56,246 bases of DNA from VGWB01 sp964480945. GTDB taxonomy: Bacteria > Bacteroidota > Ignavibacteria > UBA10030. The notes under the pieces are model-generated. The model worked only from the letters and a program-made list of their open reading frames with translations, was not told the origin of the DNA and did not search any database. Positions 1-7,663 of this stretch are shown in pieces (position 1 is the stretch's first letter; the number at the start of each line of letters is the position of its first letter). The stretch is from positions 1-56,246 of the forward strand of contig CAYZRX010000017.1 in NCBI GenBank assembly GCA_964480945.1. The letters are read 5' to 3'. The position numbers were made by a program, and so were the translations under genes.

Positions 1-2
1 CC

Positions 3-1013
3 GGCGCGCAGTCAGCATCAGCCGGCGTCTTCGTGACGCTGGCAGCACACATCGCGGCGATGGCCCCCGGCACAAATATCGGCGCGGCCCATCCTGTCTC
101 CCTCCAGGGGGGCATGGACTCAATCATGACGGAAAAGGCGACCAACGACGCGGCAGCCTTCGTTCGCACGATTGCGGAGAAGCGAAACCGAAACGTCGCG
201 TGGGCCGAAGAGGCAGTGCGCAAGAGCATATCCATTACGGAAACCGAGGCACTCCAGCAGCACGTCGTCGATCTTATTGCGAAAAACCTCGACAGCCTCC
301 TGGTTGAAATCGACGGGAGGAAGGTCGAGGTTGCGACCGGAACGGTCATCTTACACACCAAAGGCGCCAAAGTCGAGCGACTGGAAATGGGCTTTGCGGT
401 GAAGGTGCTCGATATCCTCAGTGACCCCAACATTGCCTATATCCTGATGCTTCTGGGTATCTACGGGATCATCTTCGAGCTGTACAATCCGGGCTCAATC
501 CTGCCCGGCGTCGTCGGTGTCATCAGCCTGATCTTGGCCTTCTATGCAATGCACACTCTTCCGATCAACTATGCCGGGCTGGGTTTGATCCTGTTCGCGA
601 TCATCCTCTTCATCGCGGAGATCAAGGTGACGAGCCACGGGCTCTTGGCCGTGGGGGGAGTCATTTCCCTCATCCTGGGATCGATGATGCTTATTCGTTC
701 GGAGTCAGCATTGGATTTCGTTCAGATTTCTTGGAGCGTGATTCTCACGAGTGCCGCAGTCACACTCCTCTTCTTCATGTTCATTGTCGGCTTCGGAGTA
801 AGGGCACTACGCACAAAGCCATCAACGGGAAGAGAAGGGTTAGTCGGTGAACTCGGCAATTCACTGACTCCGCTGAGCCCGGAGGGGCGCGTGCGAGTCC
901 ACGGCGAGATCTGGGACGCCGTTTCCGTATCGGGCAAGATCTCAAGAGACACGAAGGTCCGAGTCGTCGCAATCGACGACCTCAAGCTTCGCGTGGAGAA
1001 AGCAGAACCCTAG
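3..1013 (+). CDS. NfeD-like membrane serine protease, 5' end outside window
   Basis: This is the C-terminal part of a long-form NfeD protein. The reading frame is open to the first base of the window, so the start lies upstream; the GTG at 33 is internal. The first residues read SASAGVF and then APGTNIGAAHPV, the ClpP-like serine protease signature of NfeD, with the presumed nucleophile Ser in SAG. After about 100 residues come roughly four to five membrane helices (nt about 420-800) and a soluble C-terminal OB-like NfeD domain. NfeD proteases are known to work with stomatin/slipin partners in the membrane, and the next gene, 29 bases downstream, is such a partner. The protein is not frameshifted. 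The family call is firm; the substrate is unknown. Confidence 0.93.
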   Translation, partial: GAQSASAGVFVTLAAHIAAMAPGTNIGAAHPVSLQGGMDSIMTEKATNDAAAFVRTIAEKRNRNVAWAEEAVRKSISITETEALQQHVVDLIAKNLDSLLVEIDGRKVEVATGTVILHTKGAKVERLEMGFAVKVLDILSDPNIAYILMLLGIYGIIFELYNPGSILPGVVGVISLILAFYAMHTLPINYAGLGLILFAIILFIAEIKVTSHGLLAVGGVISLILGSMMLIRSESALDFVQISWSVILTSAAVTLLFFMFIVGFGVRALRTKPSTGREGLVGELGNSLTPLSPEGRVRVHGEIWDAVSVSGKISRDTKVRVVAIDDLKLRVEKAEP

Positions 1014-1042
1014 ACAGATCTCAATCAAGAAAGGAGAGCGGT

Positions 1043-1828
1043 ATGCAACCTGTCAGTGTCGTTGTTGTTGTTGCCATCATCTTCGCACTCATCATTTTCG
1101 CAAATTCCTTTCGAATCCTGCGAGACTATGAGCGAGCTGTGATCTTCCGTCTCGGGAGGAAGTCCAAGGCAATATTCAACCCCGGTGGAGGAGGAAATGG
1201 ACCCGGTCTGATTATCCTCGTGCCCATCATCGACAAGATGGTCAAGGTCAGCCTACGAACCGTCGTGATGGATGTTCCGCCACAGGATGTCATCACGAAG
1301 GATAACGTCTCGATCAAAGTGAACGCCGTCGTGTATTTCCGTGTGATGGATCCCGACAAAGCGATCCTGGATGTGGAGAACTATCTCTTTGCGACCTCTC
1401 AGCTTTCGCAGACCACGCTCAGGAGCGTTTTGGGTCAATCGGAGCTCGACGAGCTGCTCTCCGAACGAGAGAAGATCAACATGAAGCTGCAGCAGATCAT
1501 CGACAGTCACACGGCCCCTTGGGGGATCAAGGTCTCGACCGTGGAGGTAAAGCAGATCGACCTGCCGCAGGAGATGCAGCGGGCGATGGCAAAGCAGGCG
1601 GAAGCTGAACGCGAACGCCGATCGAAGGTGATCGCGGCGGAAGGCGAGTTCCAAGCCGCCCAACGGCTCTCGGAAGCCGCGAAGATCCTCGCCGAGCAGC
1701 CGAGCGCGCTGACGCTCCGATACCTGCAGACGCTGAGGGAGATTGCCACAGAGAAGAACTCCACCACGATCTTCCCTGTGCCCATCGATCTCTTACGGCC
1801 GTTCCTGGATCTCGACAAGAAGAGGTAG
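1043..1828 (+). CDS. Slipin, SPFH/Band 7 membrane scaffold protein
   Basis: A 261-residue stomatin-like protein. It has one N-terminal hydrophobic segment (residues about 5-22), then an SPFH domain beginning with the typical YERAVIFRLGR motif. It continues through PPQDVITKDNVSIKVNAVVYFRV and a coiled-coil region rich in Ala/Glu around AKQAEAERERRSKVIAAEGE. The ATG start has AAGGAGAG about six bases upstream. Slipins form oligomeric rings or microdomains in the inner membrane, and the PH1510/PH1511 work in Pyrococcus showed NfeD cleaving the slipin C-terminus. The nfeD-slipin order here is the usual operon. An insertion of glycines and Asn after GRKSKAIFNPGGG is slightly longer than in many slipins. 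Confidence 0.95.
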   Translation: MQPVSVVVVVAIIFALIIFANSFRILRDYERAVIFRLGRKSKAIFNPGGGGNGPGLIILVPIIDKMVKVSLRTVVMDVPPQDVITKDNVSIKVNAVVYFRVMDPDKAILDVENYLFATSQLSQTTLRSVLGQSELDELLSEREKINMKLQQIIDSHTAPWGIKVSTVEVKQIDLPQEMQRAMAKQAEAERERRSKVIAAEGEFQAAQRLSEAAKILAEQPSALTLRYLQTLREIATEKNSTTIFPVPIDLLRPFLDLDKKR

Positions 1829-1832
1829 CGCG

Positions 1833-4226
1833 GTGCCGCAGACATCCCTCCCCAAAATGGATGTCGTGCTCTACGGACAGAATGAAACATCGAACATCGT
1901 AGCCGTTCAACAGTTGAATGACTCGACGGTTCGGCTGTACTCTCGCATCGACGGGAAGATTGCGCAATCCGACGCGGAATTCTTCCCGTTCTTTTTTCTC
2001 TCCAACGATCGCCTCGTCCAGGGTTTCTCCAGGCGCTACTGGATCAAGGAACTGAGCGGGAAGAACCACTATCGCTTTCTTGTTGCCTTTCAGCGGTGGC
2101 ACGACCTGTGGGAAGCGATCCGCTTCATCCTGGCCAACCACAATCAGACCGCACTCAAACGGGCCGAGCATTACACAGAGCTGGACGCGATCACCGTCAG
2201 GCCCGACCCGATCACACAGTACCTGCTACAATCCGGCGTGACCCTCTTCAAGGGAATGCCCTTCGAAGACCTTCACCGAATGCAAATCAGCATCCAGACG
2301 CTCGCAAAACCGGGGAAGCCCAGCGACGCCCGAAAAACGGACGACCGGCTGGTTGCCATTGCCCTCTCCGACAGCCACGGCTGGGAGGAGGTCATCGACG
2401 GGCGGAAACTGGACGAGCCCGACATGCTGAGGAAGCTGGTGGAGCTGACCGTCGAGAAGAACCCGGACGTAATCGAGGGTCACGACCTTTTCGAGTTGAC
2501 CCTCCCGTACGTGGCAAAGCGGGCGGAGCTGCACACAGTCGACCTCGCGCTCGGCAGGGACGGCTCGAGTCTGAAATCCTTTTCCCCTCGCGGCGGTACG
2601 GCCGAACGGGACTTTGACAATGCCTTCTTCGAAGTGGCCGGTCGTCACCTCATCGATACCCGGCTTCTCGCACACGCCTATGACGGCACCAGGCGGAGCC
2701 TCGAGAGCTACAGCCTCCGCTCCGTTGCAGAATACTTTGGGCTCGTGACACGGGAGAGGCCGATCGTTCCCAAGAACCGCATCGCTGCGGTTTGGGCAAG
2801 CGACCCCCATCAGGTGCTGCAAGCAGCCCTCCATGACGTGCGTGAGGTCCGCTCCATCAGCGCGTTCCTCTCCCCCAGCCACTTCCATCTGGCGCAGATG
2901 TGCCCGCTTTCGTTCGGTGCAGTCGCACGCACGGGCAGCGCATCGAAGATCGAGCTTCTGTTGCTTCGCGAATACATCCGGCAAAAGCACTCTGTCCCGA
3001 GACCGCAGGTCGGCTCTCAGACGACGGGCGGCTACTCGGACATCTTTCTCGTCGGCCTGATCCCCCACGTCATTCACGCGGACATTGAATCTCTGTACCC
3101 TTCGATCATGCTCAAAGATGACATCAAGCCGGCAAGCGACGAGCTCAACGTTTTCCAGACGATCCTCAAAGATTTGACGACGAAGCGACTCGATGCGAAA
3201 CACCGACTGAGGGCGAGCCACACAGAGACGGAGAGAGCGAACTACGACGCGCTCCAGTCATCCTTAAAGATTCTGATCAATTCTTTCTACGGCTATCTCG
3301 GCTACGGGAGGGGCCTCTTCAACGACTATGAGCAGGCGGATCGTGTGACCCGTGCCGGACAGGAGTTCGTCCGCTCCATCATGAAGCAGGTCGAGTTGCA
3401 CAACGGTCAGGTGATCGAAGTTGACACGGACGGACTCTTCTGCTCCCCTCCCGACAACGTGGAAGGTGAGGAGCAAGAAAAGATCTTTGTCGGGAAGATC
3501 TCTTCGGAATTGCCGGCGGGGATCAATCTGATTCTGGCGGGACGCTACGCGAAGATGATGAGCTACAAGAAGAAGAACTATGCGCTACTCGACTACAACG
3601 ATCGGTTGACGATCAGAGGCAGTTCGCTCATCTCGCGCAGTCTGGAGCGTTTCGCAAGAAACTTTATCCAGCTCTGCATCAACCGTCTCCTGCAGGAGGA
3701 CATCAGCGGTCTCCACAACCTCTACGTTTCTCTCGCGAAGGACATCGCGAATCACCGATGGCAAGCTACAGACTTCAGCCGGACGGAAACGATCCGCGAT
3801 TCATTGGATCTCTATGAACGTGAGCTGAAGGAGAACAAGCGCAAGCCATCCGCACCCTACGAGGTGGCAAGGCGGTCGGGGTTGAGCTTGAAGGCGGGCG
3901 ATCATGTGGCCTATTATGTAACGGGGAATCACGCCGGTGTGAAGATAGCAGAGAATGCCCGGCTGGCCGAGGAATGGGAACCGAACTTTCCCGATGAAAA
4001 CACCGCGTACTATCTGGACCGACTCAACGATTGCGCGAAGAAATTTGAGCCCTTCTTCGAGCCTACGGATTTCAAGAAGATCTTCTCGATGGACGACCTT
4101 TTCGCGTTCTCCCCTGAAGGGATACAGCTCATCAGGCAGAACGTCGCGGTTCCGGAAGAACCCCCTCCCCATGAAGAAGAGAGCCCTGAGTTTGGCATCT
4201 GGCTCGACGAATCCGCCCCCCAATAG
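1833..4226 (+). CDS. Family B DNA polymerase with degraded exonuclease motifs
   Basis: A 797-residue family B polymerase. The polymerase motifs are intact: motif A DIESLYPSIM (Asp417), motif B KILINSFYG (Lys479) and motif C VDTDGLF (Asp531, Asp533). The 3'-5' exonuclease motifs are not. The Exo I DxE is replaced by SIQT (Ser153, Gln155), the Exo II Asp by Thr223 in GHDLFELTLPY, and the Exo III Tyr by Ala331, although Asp335 remains. I start at GTG 1833, which has AGAAGAGGTAG just upstream. The frame is open further back but would overlap the slipin gene; ATG 1857 is the other option. It follows the slipin stop by four bases and is probably cotranscribed. Polymerase activity without proofreading is inferred. 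Confidence 0.85.
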   Translation: MPQTSLPKMDVVLYGQNETSNIVAVQQLNDSTVRLYSRIDGKIAQSDAEFFPFFFLSNDRLVQGFSRRYWIKELSGKNHYRFLVAFQRWHDLWEAIRFILANHNQTALKRAEHYTELDAITVRPDPITQYLLQSGVTLFKGMPFEDLHRMQISIQTLAKPGKPSDARKTDDRLVAIALSDSHGWEEVIDGRKLDEPDMLRKLVELTVEKNPDVIEGHDLFELTLPYVAKRAELHTVDLALGRDGSSLKSFSPRGGTAERDFDNAFFEVAGRHLIDTRLLAHAYDGTRRSLESYSLRSVAEYFGLVTRERPIVPKNRIAAVWASDPHQVLQAALHDVREVRSISAFLSPSHFHLAQMCPLSFGAVARTGSASKIELLLLREYIRQKHSVPRPQVGSQTTGGYSDIFLVGLIPHVIHADIESLYPSIMLKDDIKPASDELNVFQTILKDLTTKRLDAKHRLRASHTETERANYDALQSSLKILINSFYGYLGYGRGLFNDYEQADRVTRAGQEFVRSIMKQVELHNGQVIEVDTDGLFCSPPDNVEGEEQEKIFVGKISSELPAGINLILAGRYAKMMSYKKKNYALLDYNDRLTIRGSSLISRSLERFARNFIQLCINRLLQEDISGLHNLYVSLAKDIANHRWQATDFSRTETIRDSLDLYERELKENKRKPSAPYEVARRSGLSLKAGDHVAYYVTGNHAGVKIAENARLAEEWEPNFPDENTAYYLDRLNDCAKKFEPFFEPTDFKKIFSMDDLFAFSPEGIQLIRQNVAVPEEPPPHEEESPEFGIWLDESAPQ

Positions 4227-4366
4227 TGCCGCCCGGAAAACCGCCAAAACCTGCGTCATATCTTGACTTCCAGCCCTCCGGCAACGGCGGACGTCTGCAT
4301 TCCAGGCTCACTGAACCGGACGTTCGCCTCCCCGCAACCTCCAGCCCCTTCCTCCTCCGGTGGGAC

Positions 4367-4397
4367 TTGCTTTTTTTTTGAACAAGTGCTATACTCG
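4367..4397 (+). promoter_or_regulatory. Promoter of the cold-shock gene
   Basis: TTG at 4367-4369 and TATACTCG at 4390-4397 are separated by exactly 20 bases. The same pair also reads as a sigma70-like TTGCTT-N17-TATACT. It lies about 195 bases before the csp start, so it implies a leader of roughly 190 nt, as is usual for cspA-type genes. Confidence 0.6.
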
Positions 4398-4505
4398 CTG
4401 TGCAATCAACCAACACCGTTTTTGTTTCAGCAGATGTGGCTGTTTCTCCGATCGAAGTTTCTCGCCTGGGTCGAGCAACCTTTGCCGGAGGTTCGTAACA
4501 ACTTC

Positions 4506-4540
4506 GAAGATGTCGAAATGAGCAAGACATCTTCAGTTTT
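4506..4540 (+). promoter_or_regulatory. Hairpin with U-tract in csp leader
   Basis: A perfect 9-bp inverted repeat, GAAGATGTC (4506-4514) and GACATCTTC (4526-4534), with an 11-nt loop is followed by AGTTTTT. It sits about 55 bases before the csp start, inside the inferred leader. It could be an intrinsic terminator acting as an attenuator, or part of a temperature-responsive leader fold. The structure is seen; the role is inferred. Confidence 0.5.
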
Positions 4541-4594
4541 TGAGAGACAAAAATTAGGTGTCCATGTTCAACCCTATAAGGACGAAGTAACCTT

Positions 4595-4801
4595 ATGGAA
4601 CAAGGTACAGTAAAATGGTTCAACAATGCGAAAGGATACGGCTTCATTAAGCGGGGAACCGGTGAAGACGTATTCGTGCATTACAAGTCTATCAACGGCG
4701 AAGGCTACAAGACCCTGAAGGAGGGCGACGTTGTAGAGTTCGAAGTTGAACAAGGCGCGAAAGGATTGCAGGCTGTGAACGTCAACAAGACGACGGCCTA
4801 A
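4595..4801 (+). CDS. csp: Cold-shock protein, CspA family
   Basis: A 68-residue single cold-shock domain. The two RNA-binding motifs are visible as KGYGFI (RNP1) and DVFVHY (RNP2), in the order MEQGTVKWFNNAKGYGFI...GEDVFVHYKSI. The length matches the family. The ATG at 4595 has AAGGAC about 12 bases upstream. These proteins bind single-stranded RNA and DNA and melt RNA structure. The gene stands alone, with its own promoter and long leader upstream and a strong terminator just downstream. Confidence 0.97.
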   Translation: MEQGTVKWFNNAKGYGFIKRGTGEDVFVHYKSINGEGYKTLKEGDVVEFEVEQGAKGLQAVNVNKTTA

Positions 4802-4823
4802 TTTCAGCCTCTCAAAAAGCAAG

Positions 4824-4858
4824 AAACCCGCTGCGGAAAAACCTGCAGCGGGTTTTTT
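4824..4858. terminator. Intrinsic terminator after csp
   Basis: The arms AAACCCGCTGC (4824-4834) and GCAGCGGGTTT (4845-4855) form an 11-bp stem followed by T residues on the plus strand. The minus strand has a weaker T-rich tail, so it may also end the convergent mutase small-subunit transcript, which stops at 4900. Confidence 0.9.
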
Positions 4859-4899
4859 GTTGTACGCTCGGCGAGTCCGCTCCGTTCCGGCGGTTCAGC

Positions 4900-5304
4900 C
4901 TACCCTTCGTGGCTCGCGACCCAAGACCTCAGATACGACACGATCTCTGTTGTTGGGGCTCCAGGGGTAAACAGCTCCCCCACTCCCTGCTTCTTCAATT
5001 CGACGATGTCTTTTTCAGGAATGATACCACCGCCAAATAGGAGAACGTCACTCAGACCTTTGCCCTTCATCAGCTGTAGCACTTTTGGGAATATCGTCAT
5101 ATGGGCGCCGCTCAGCAGGCTGATCCCGATCGCATCGACGTCCTCCTGCAGTGCTGCTTCGACGATCATCTCCGGCGTCTTCCTGAGCCCGGTGTAGATG
5201 ACCTCCATCCCTGCGTCCCGCAGAGCAGCAGCGACAACCTTCGCTCCTCGATCGTGGCCATCAAGCCCGGCCTTGGCGATGAGGACTCTGATTTTTCTCT
5301 CCAT
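4900..5304 (-). CDS. B12-binding small subunit of acyl-CoA mutase, IcmB-like
   Basis: A 134-residue stand-alone cobalamin-binding domain. It carries the base-off motif as GLDGHDRGAKVV (Asp-x-His-x-x-Gly, His being the lower cobalt ligand), then SLLSGAH and FGGGIIP, which line the nucleotide tail. The length is close to that of IcmB of Streptomyces (136 residues) and far below that of fused methylmalonyl-CoA mutases. Its partner is the large subunit at 9742-11406, about 4.4 kb away on the same strand. It lies 29 bases after maf and probably shares its transcript. Automated annotation would call it methylmalonyl-CoA mutase C-terminal domain. The active-site residues of the partner argue for isobutyryl-CoA mutase. 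Confidence 0.88.
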   Translation of the reverse strand: MERKIRVLIAKAGLDGHDRGAKVVAAALRDAGMEVIYTGLRKTPEMIVEAALQEDVDAIGISLLSGAHMTIFPKVLQLMKGKGLSDVLLFGGGIIPEKDIVELKKQGVGELFTPGAPTTEIVSYLRSWVASHEG

Positions 5305-5333
5305 AGCAGTTGTGAACCTTCAGATTGATAAGT

Positions 5334-5912
5334 TCAATCGCCAACGAATTTCTTGAGATCGAGGTAGAAGCGTGTCAATGGAAACCCCACGACATTGTAG
5401 AAACATCCTTCCACACGCTCCACAAACACTGCTCCGTAGTCGTCCTGAATGCCGTACGCACCGGCTTTGTCCATCGGCGAGCCGGATGCAACATAATCGG
5501 CGATCTCGGCCGCGCCTAGCCGACGGAATTTCACCTTCGTTCGCTCAAGGTCTACCATCTTTCGCCCCGTCGACGCATCAACGAGGGCAAAGGCGGTGTA
5601 CACAATGTGCTGTTTGCCGCTGAGCCTCCTCAGCATCCGCCGTGCCTCCGCCGCTGTGCGCGGTTTGCCGAGGATTTCGTTCCCGAGAACGACGATCGTG
5701 TCGGCTCCCACGACGACGCCGCGCTTGACTCGTCTCGCCACATCGATAGCCTTGGCAAGCGCGATCCGCCTTGCATTCTGCGCCGGACTCTCGTGGTCAA
5801 GCAGATCCTCTCGAACCGAGCTCGGCCTCACAGAAAACTTAAGTCCAATTTGTTTGAGAAGCAATCGGCGGCGCGGCGACTGCGAAGCCAGGATGAGTGG
5901 AGGGATCTTCAT
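5334..5912 (-). CDS. maf: Maf family nucleotide pyrophosphatase
   Basis: A 192-residue Maf protein. It opens with the family hallmark LILASQSPRRRLLLKQIG, continues with VGADTIVVLGNEILGKP and the central RMLRRLSGKQHIVYTA, and ends with DKAGAYGIQDDYGAVFVERVEG. Maf enzymes hydrolyse canonical or modified nucleoside triphosphates such as dTTP, UTP or m7GTP; which class this one belongs to is not decided here. The ATG at 5912 is well placed for the ASQSPRR motif. A strong terminator of the preceding gene ends only about 14 bases upstream, so maf may depend on read-through or on a promoter hidden in that hairpin. Confidence 0.95.
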   Translation of the reverse strand: MKIPPLILASQSPRRRLLLKQIGLKFSVRPSSVREDLLDHESPAQNARRIALAKAIDVARRVKRGVVVGADTIVVLGNEILGKPRTAAEARRMLRRLSGKQHIVYTAFALVDASTGRKMVDLERTKVKFRRLGAAEIADYVASGSPMDKAGAYGIQDDYGAVFVERVEGCFYNVVGFPLTRFYLDLKKFVGD

Positions 5913-5925
5913 GCTCTTTCAGAAA

Positions 5926-5953
5926 CAAAAAAAGCGATATCGAAATATCGCTT
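5926..5953 (-). terminator. Intrinsic terminator of the secreted-protein gene
   Basis: On the minus strand AAGCGATAT-TTCG-ATATCGCTT forms a perfect 9-bp stem with a UUCG tetraloop followed by seven T residues. It lies about 29 bases after the stop at 5982. Confidence 0.92.
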
Positions 5954-5981
5954 CTTCAGACAAACCTGTGTCGACCAACTG

Positions 5982-6519
5982 TTATCGGAACATCGCCTTG
6001 ATGCTTCCCCACGTCCGCTTCGCTGCGGAACTCAAGGCCGCTGCCGGATACGAGACTTCGGAATCGGAGAAACTTCCGTTTTCAAACCATACACGAACCT
6101 TGTATACAAAAAGCCCTGAGTTCACCTTGAAGACGCTTTCATCGGTATATGTATATTCGGAGGGTNNNNNNNNNNCCCTCAGCCGCACTGTCAGAGAAAG
6201 TACCATCTTGGAAAACAACTCGAACTTTGTACTTGAAAAACCTATCGGTAGTTCTGAAAACCGTATGGTCCTCGTACTCGTAGGAGCTGTTGGAACCCTT
6301 GAGTTCGGAGATTTCCGCAATCTTCTGAAATCTGTCGGTACTACCTTCGCTGCGAAGCACTTCAAACTTAACTACACCTACTTCATTCTCGGTTCCCCAC
6401 TTTACTACGATAAAACCGCTGTACTTATCGAGCTCGATCCGATCCTTGATAACACTGCCCGCATAAGCCGTCGCGGCAGCAATCAGCAGCATCGCTATCG
6501 GTTTTCCCAAGTGTCTCAT
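5982..6519 (-). CDS. Secreted protein with Fn3-like repeats, split by assembly gap
   Basis: Two open stretches on either side of the N run belong together. The upstream part starts at ATG 6519 with a signal peptide (RHLGKPIAMLLIAAATAYAG). A beta-rich, fibronectin type III-like segment then ends VYKVRV-like: FFKYKVRVVFQDGTFSDSAAE. The part after the gap repeats this pattern as LFVYKVRVWFENGSFSDSEVSYP and ends at 5982. The halves are in frame only if the true gap length is a multiple of three, so the ten N are a placeholder and not real length. I do not recognise a specific family. A small extracellular or periplasmic protein is the likely product. Confidence 0.7.
6166..6175. other. Assembly gap (ten N)
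   Basis: A run of ten undetermined bases lies inside the secreted-protein gene. It falls between two similar protein repeats, a place where short-read assembly can fail. Confidence 1.
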
Positions 6520-6528
6520 ACGCAATCG

Positions 6529-6559
6529 TAAATCTAATTCTTCATTCTGTAAAACTCAA
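6529..6559 (-). promoter_or_regulatory. Promoter of the secreted-protein gene
   Basis: On the minus strand TTG (6559-6557), exactly 20 bases, then TAGATTTA (6536-6529). The start codon ATG 6519 comes nine bases after the -7 element, so the leader would be only about four to five nucleotides. Confidence 0.65.
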
Positions 6560-6745
6560 GCACTTTTTTCTTTTTCTTCGCCACGTTGGCAAGCCACCTG
6601 GCACACATACGTTGTCTCTTCGAACGCGTGCTGCAGATCAAACCGCGTGCTGCAACTCCTCGCGTCGATACGGGCTCCACTGTTTTCTCAAAAGTGGCAT
6701 GCACCGAATCCGATTAAGTGACTTTGACTTACGATGTTGAAGACC

Positions 6746-7597
6746 TCACGCCGGCGAGAGTTCGGAAACCAGCAGGCCACCCACAATGAGTACCCCACCA
6801 ACGATCCCAAGCATCCCAATGAACTCGCCGAGAGCAAAGTAGGCAATTGTCGCCGCAATAACCGGCTCTATCGAGAAGATGATGGCGCTGCGCGTCGGGG
6901 TCGTCTCCTTCTGAAATCGAGCCTGAATGTAGATGGCGATGATGGTGGCAAAGATGATCAAGTACGCCAACGCAAGGATCGACTCGCTGGAAGCCCTGAA
7001 CGCCGCATTTTCGAACAATCCCGAAGTGACAGCTCCAAGAATGGTACATGTGATGAACTGCACGAGCGTCAACTGCGCAGAGTCAGCCTGCTTGGAAAAG
7101 ATGTCGAGATAGACTATGTAGAGCGCAAAGGAAACAGCACAGAGAAGATTGAGCCCATCCCCGAGATTGAATTTCGCTCCCGCGGGAGATGTGAGCAGAT
7201 ACAACCCGGCCGTCACGAGAACGACACCGATGATATTCCCGACCTTCGGCGGCCGCCGCTCGATGACGAGCTGGCAGATGGGAGTGAACACGACCATCAT
7301 TCCCGTGATGAACGCAGACTTCGATGCTGTCGTGTACTGCAGCCCGATCGTCTGCGTGGCGAAACCAAAAAAGAGGAGTCCCCCCAGGATGCTGCCGTTC
7401 AGGAGGGCCGGCTTCGTCATGGCTCTGACCCTTCGGAAGAAGATCACCGAGAAGATAAGAGCAGCGATCGCGAAGCGGATGGCAATGTAGGCAAGCGGCG
7501 TAGCAAAACTGAGAAGGTATTTCGAGACGACGAAGGTACTTCCCCAGATGAACGTTATCGAGAAGAGAAACAGTTCAGCTCTGTTCCGTGACGTCAT
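6746..7597 (-). CDS. EamA/DMT family transporter
   Basis: A 283-residue protein made of two EamA halves, about ten hydrophobic helices in all. The first half begins AELFLFSITFIWGSTFVVSKY and the second includes LLCAVSFALYIVYLDIFSK and the typical end AIIFSIEPVIAATIAYFALGE. These proteins export metabolites, often amino acids or nucleosides; no substrate can be assigned. The frame is open to a TTG at 7654, but I use ATG 7597, which gives the usual family start. It is the last gene of the purF run and lies 66 bases after the DUF362 gene. No clear terminator follows. Confidence 0.9.
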   Translation of the reverse strand: MTSRNRAELFLFSITFIWGSTFVVSKYLLSFATPLAYIAIRFAIAALIFSVIFFRRVRAMTKPALLNGSILGGLLFFGFATQTIGLQYTTASKSAFITGMMVVFTPICQLVIERRPPKVGNIIGVVLVTAGLYLLTSPAGAKFNLGDGLNLLCAVSFALYIVYLDIFSKQADSAQLTLVQFITCTILGAVTSGLFENAAFRASSESILALAYLIIFATIIAIYIQARFQKETTPTRSAIIFSIEPVIAATIAYFALGEFIGMLGIVGGVLIVGGLLVSELSPA

Positions 7598-7663
7598 AAA
7601 GGGGCGAGGGTTGGCATTGTAGACTGAGGTTGCGACGCCGGACTCACACCGCAAGAAGAAGAG

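Noticed and set aside
3420..3434. DTDG instead of DTDS in polymerase motif C as a sign of inactivation
   Set aside because: Active archaeal family B polymerases also have DTDG. The two aspartates are present.
5305..5333. Cobalamin riboswitch before the B12-binding subunit
   Set aside because: Only 29 bases separate it from maf, and no riboswitch sequence is present upstream of maf either.
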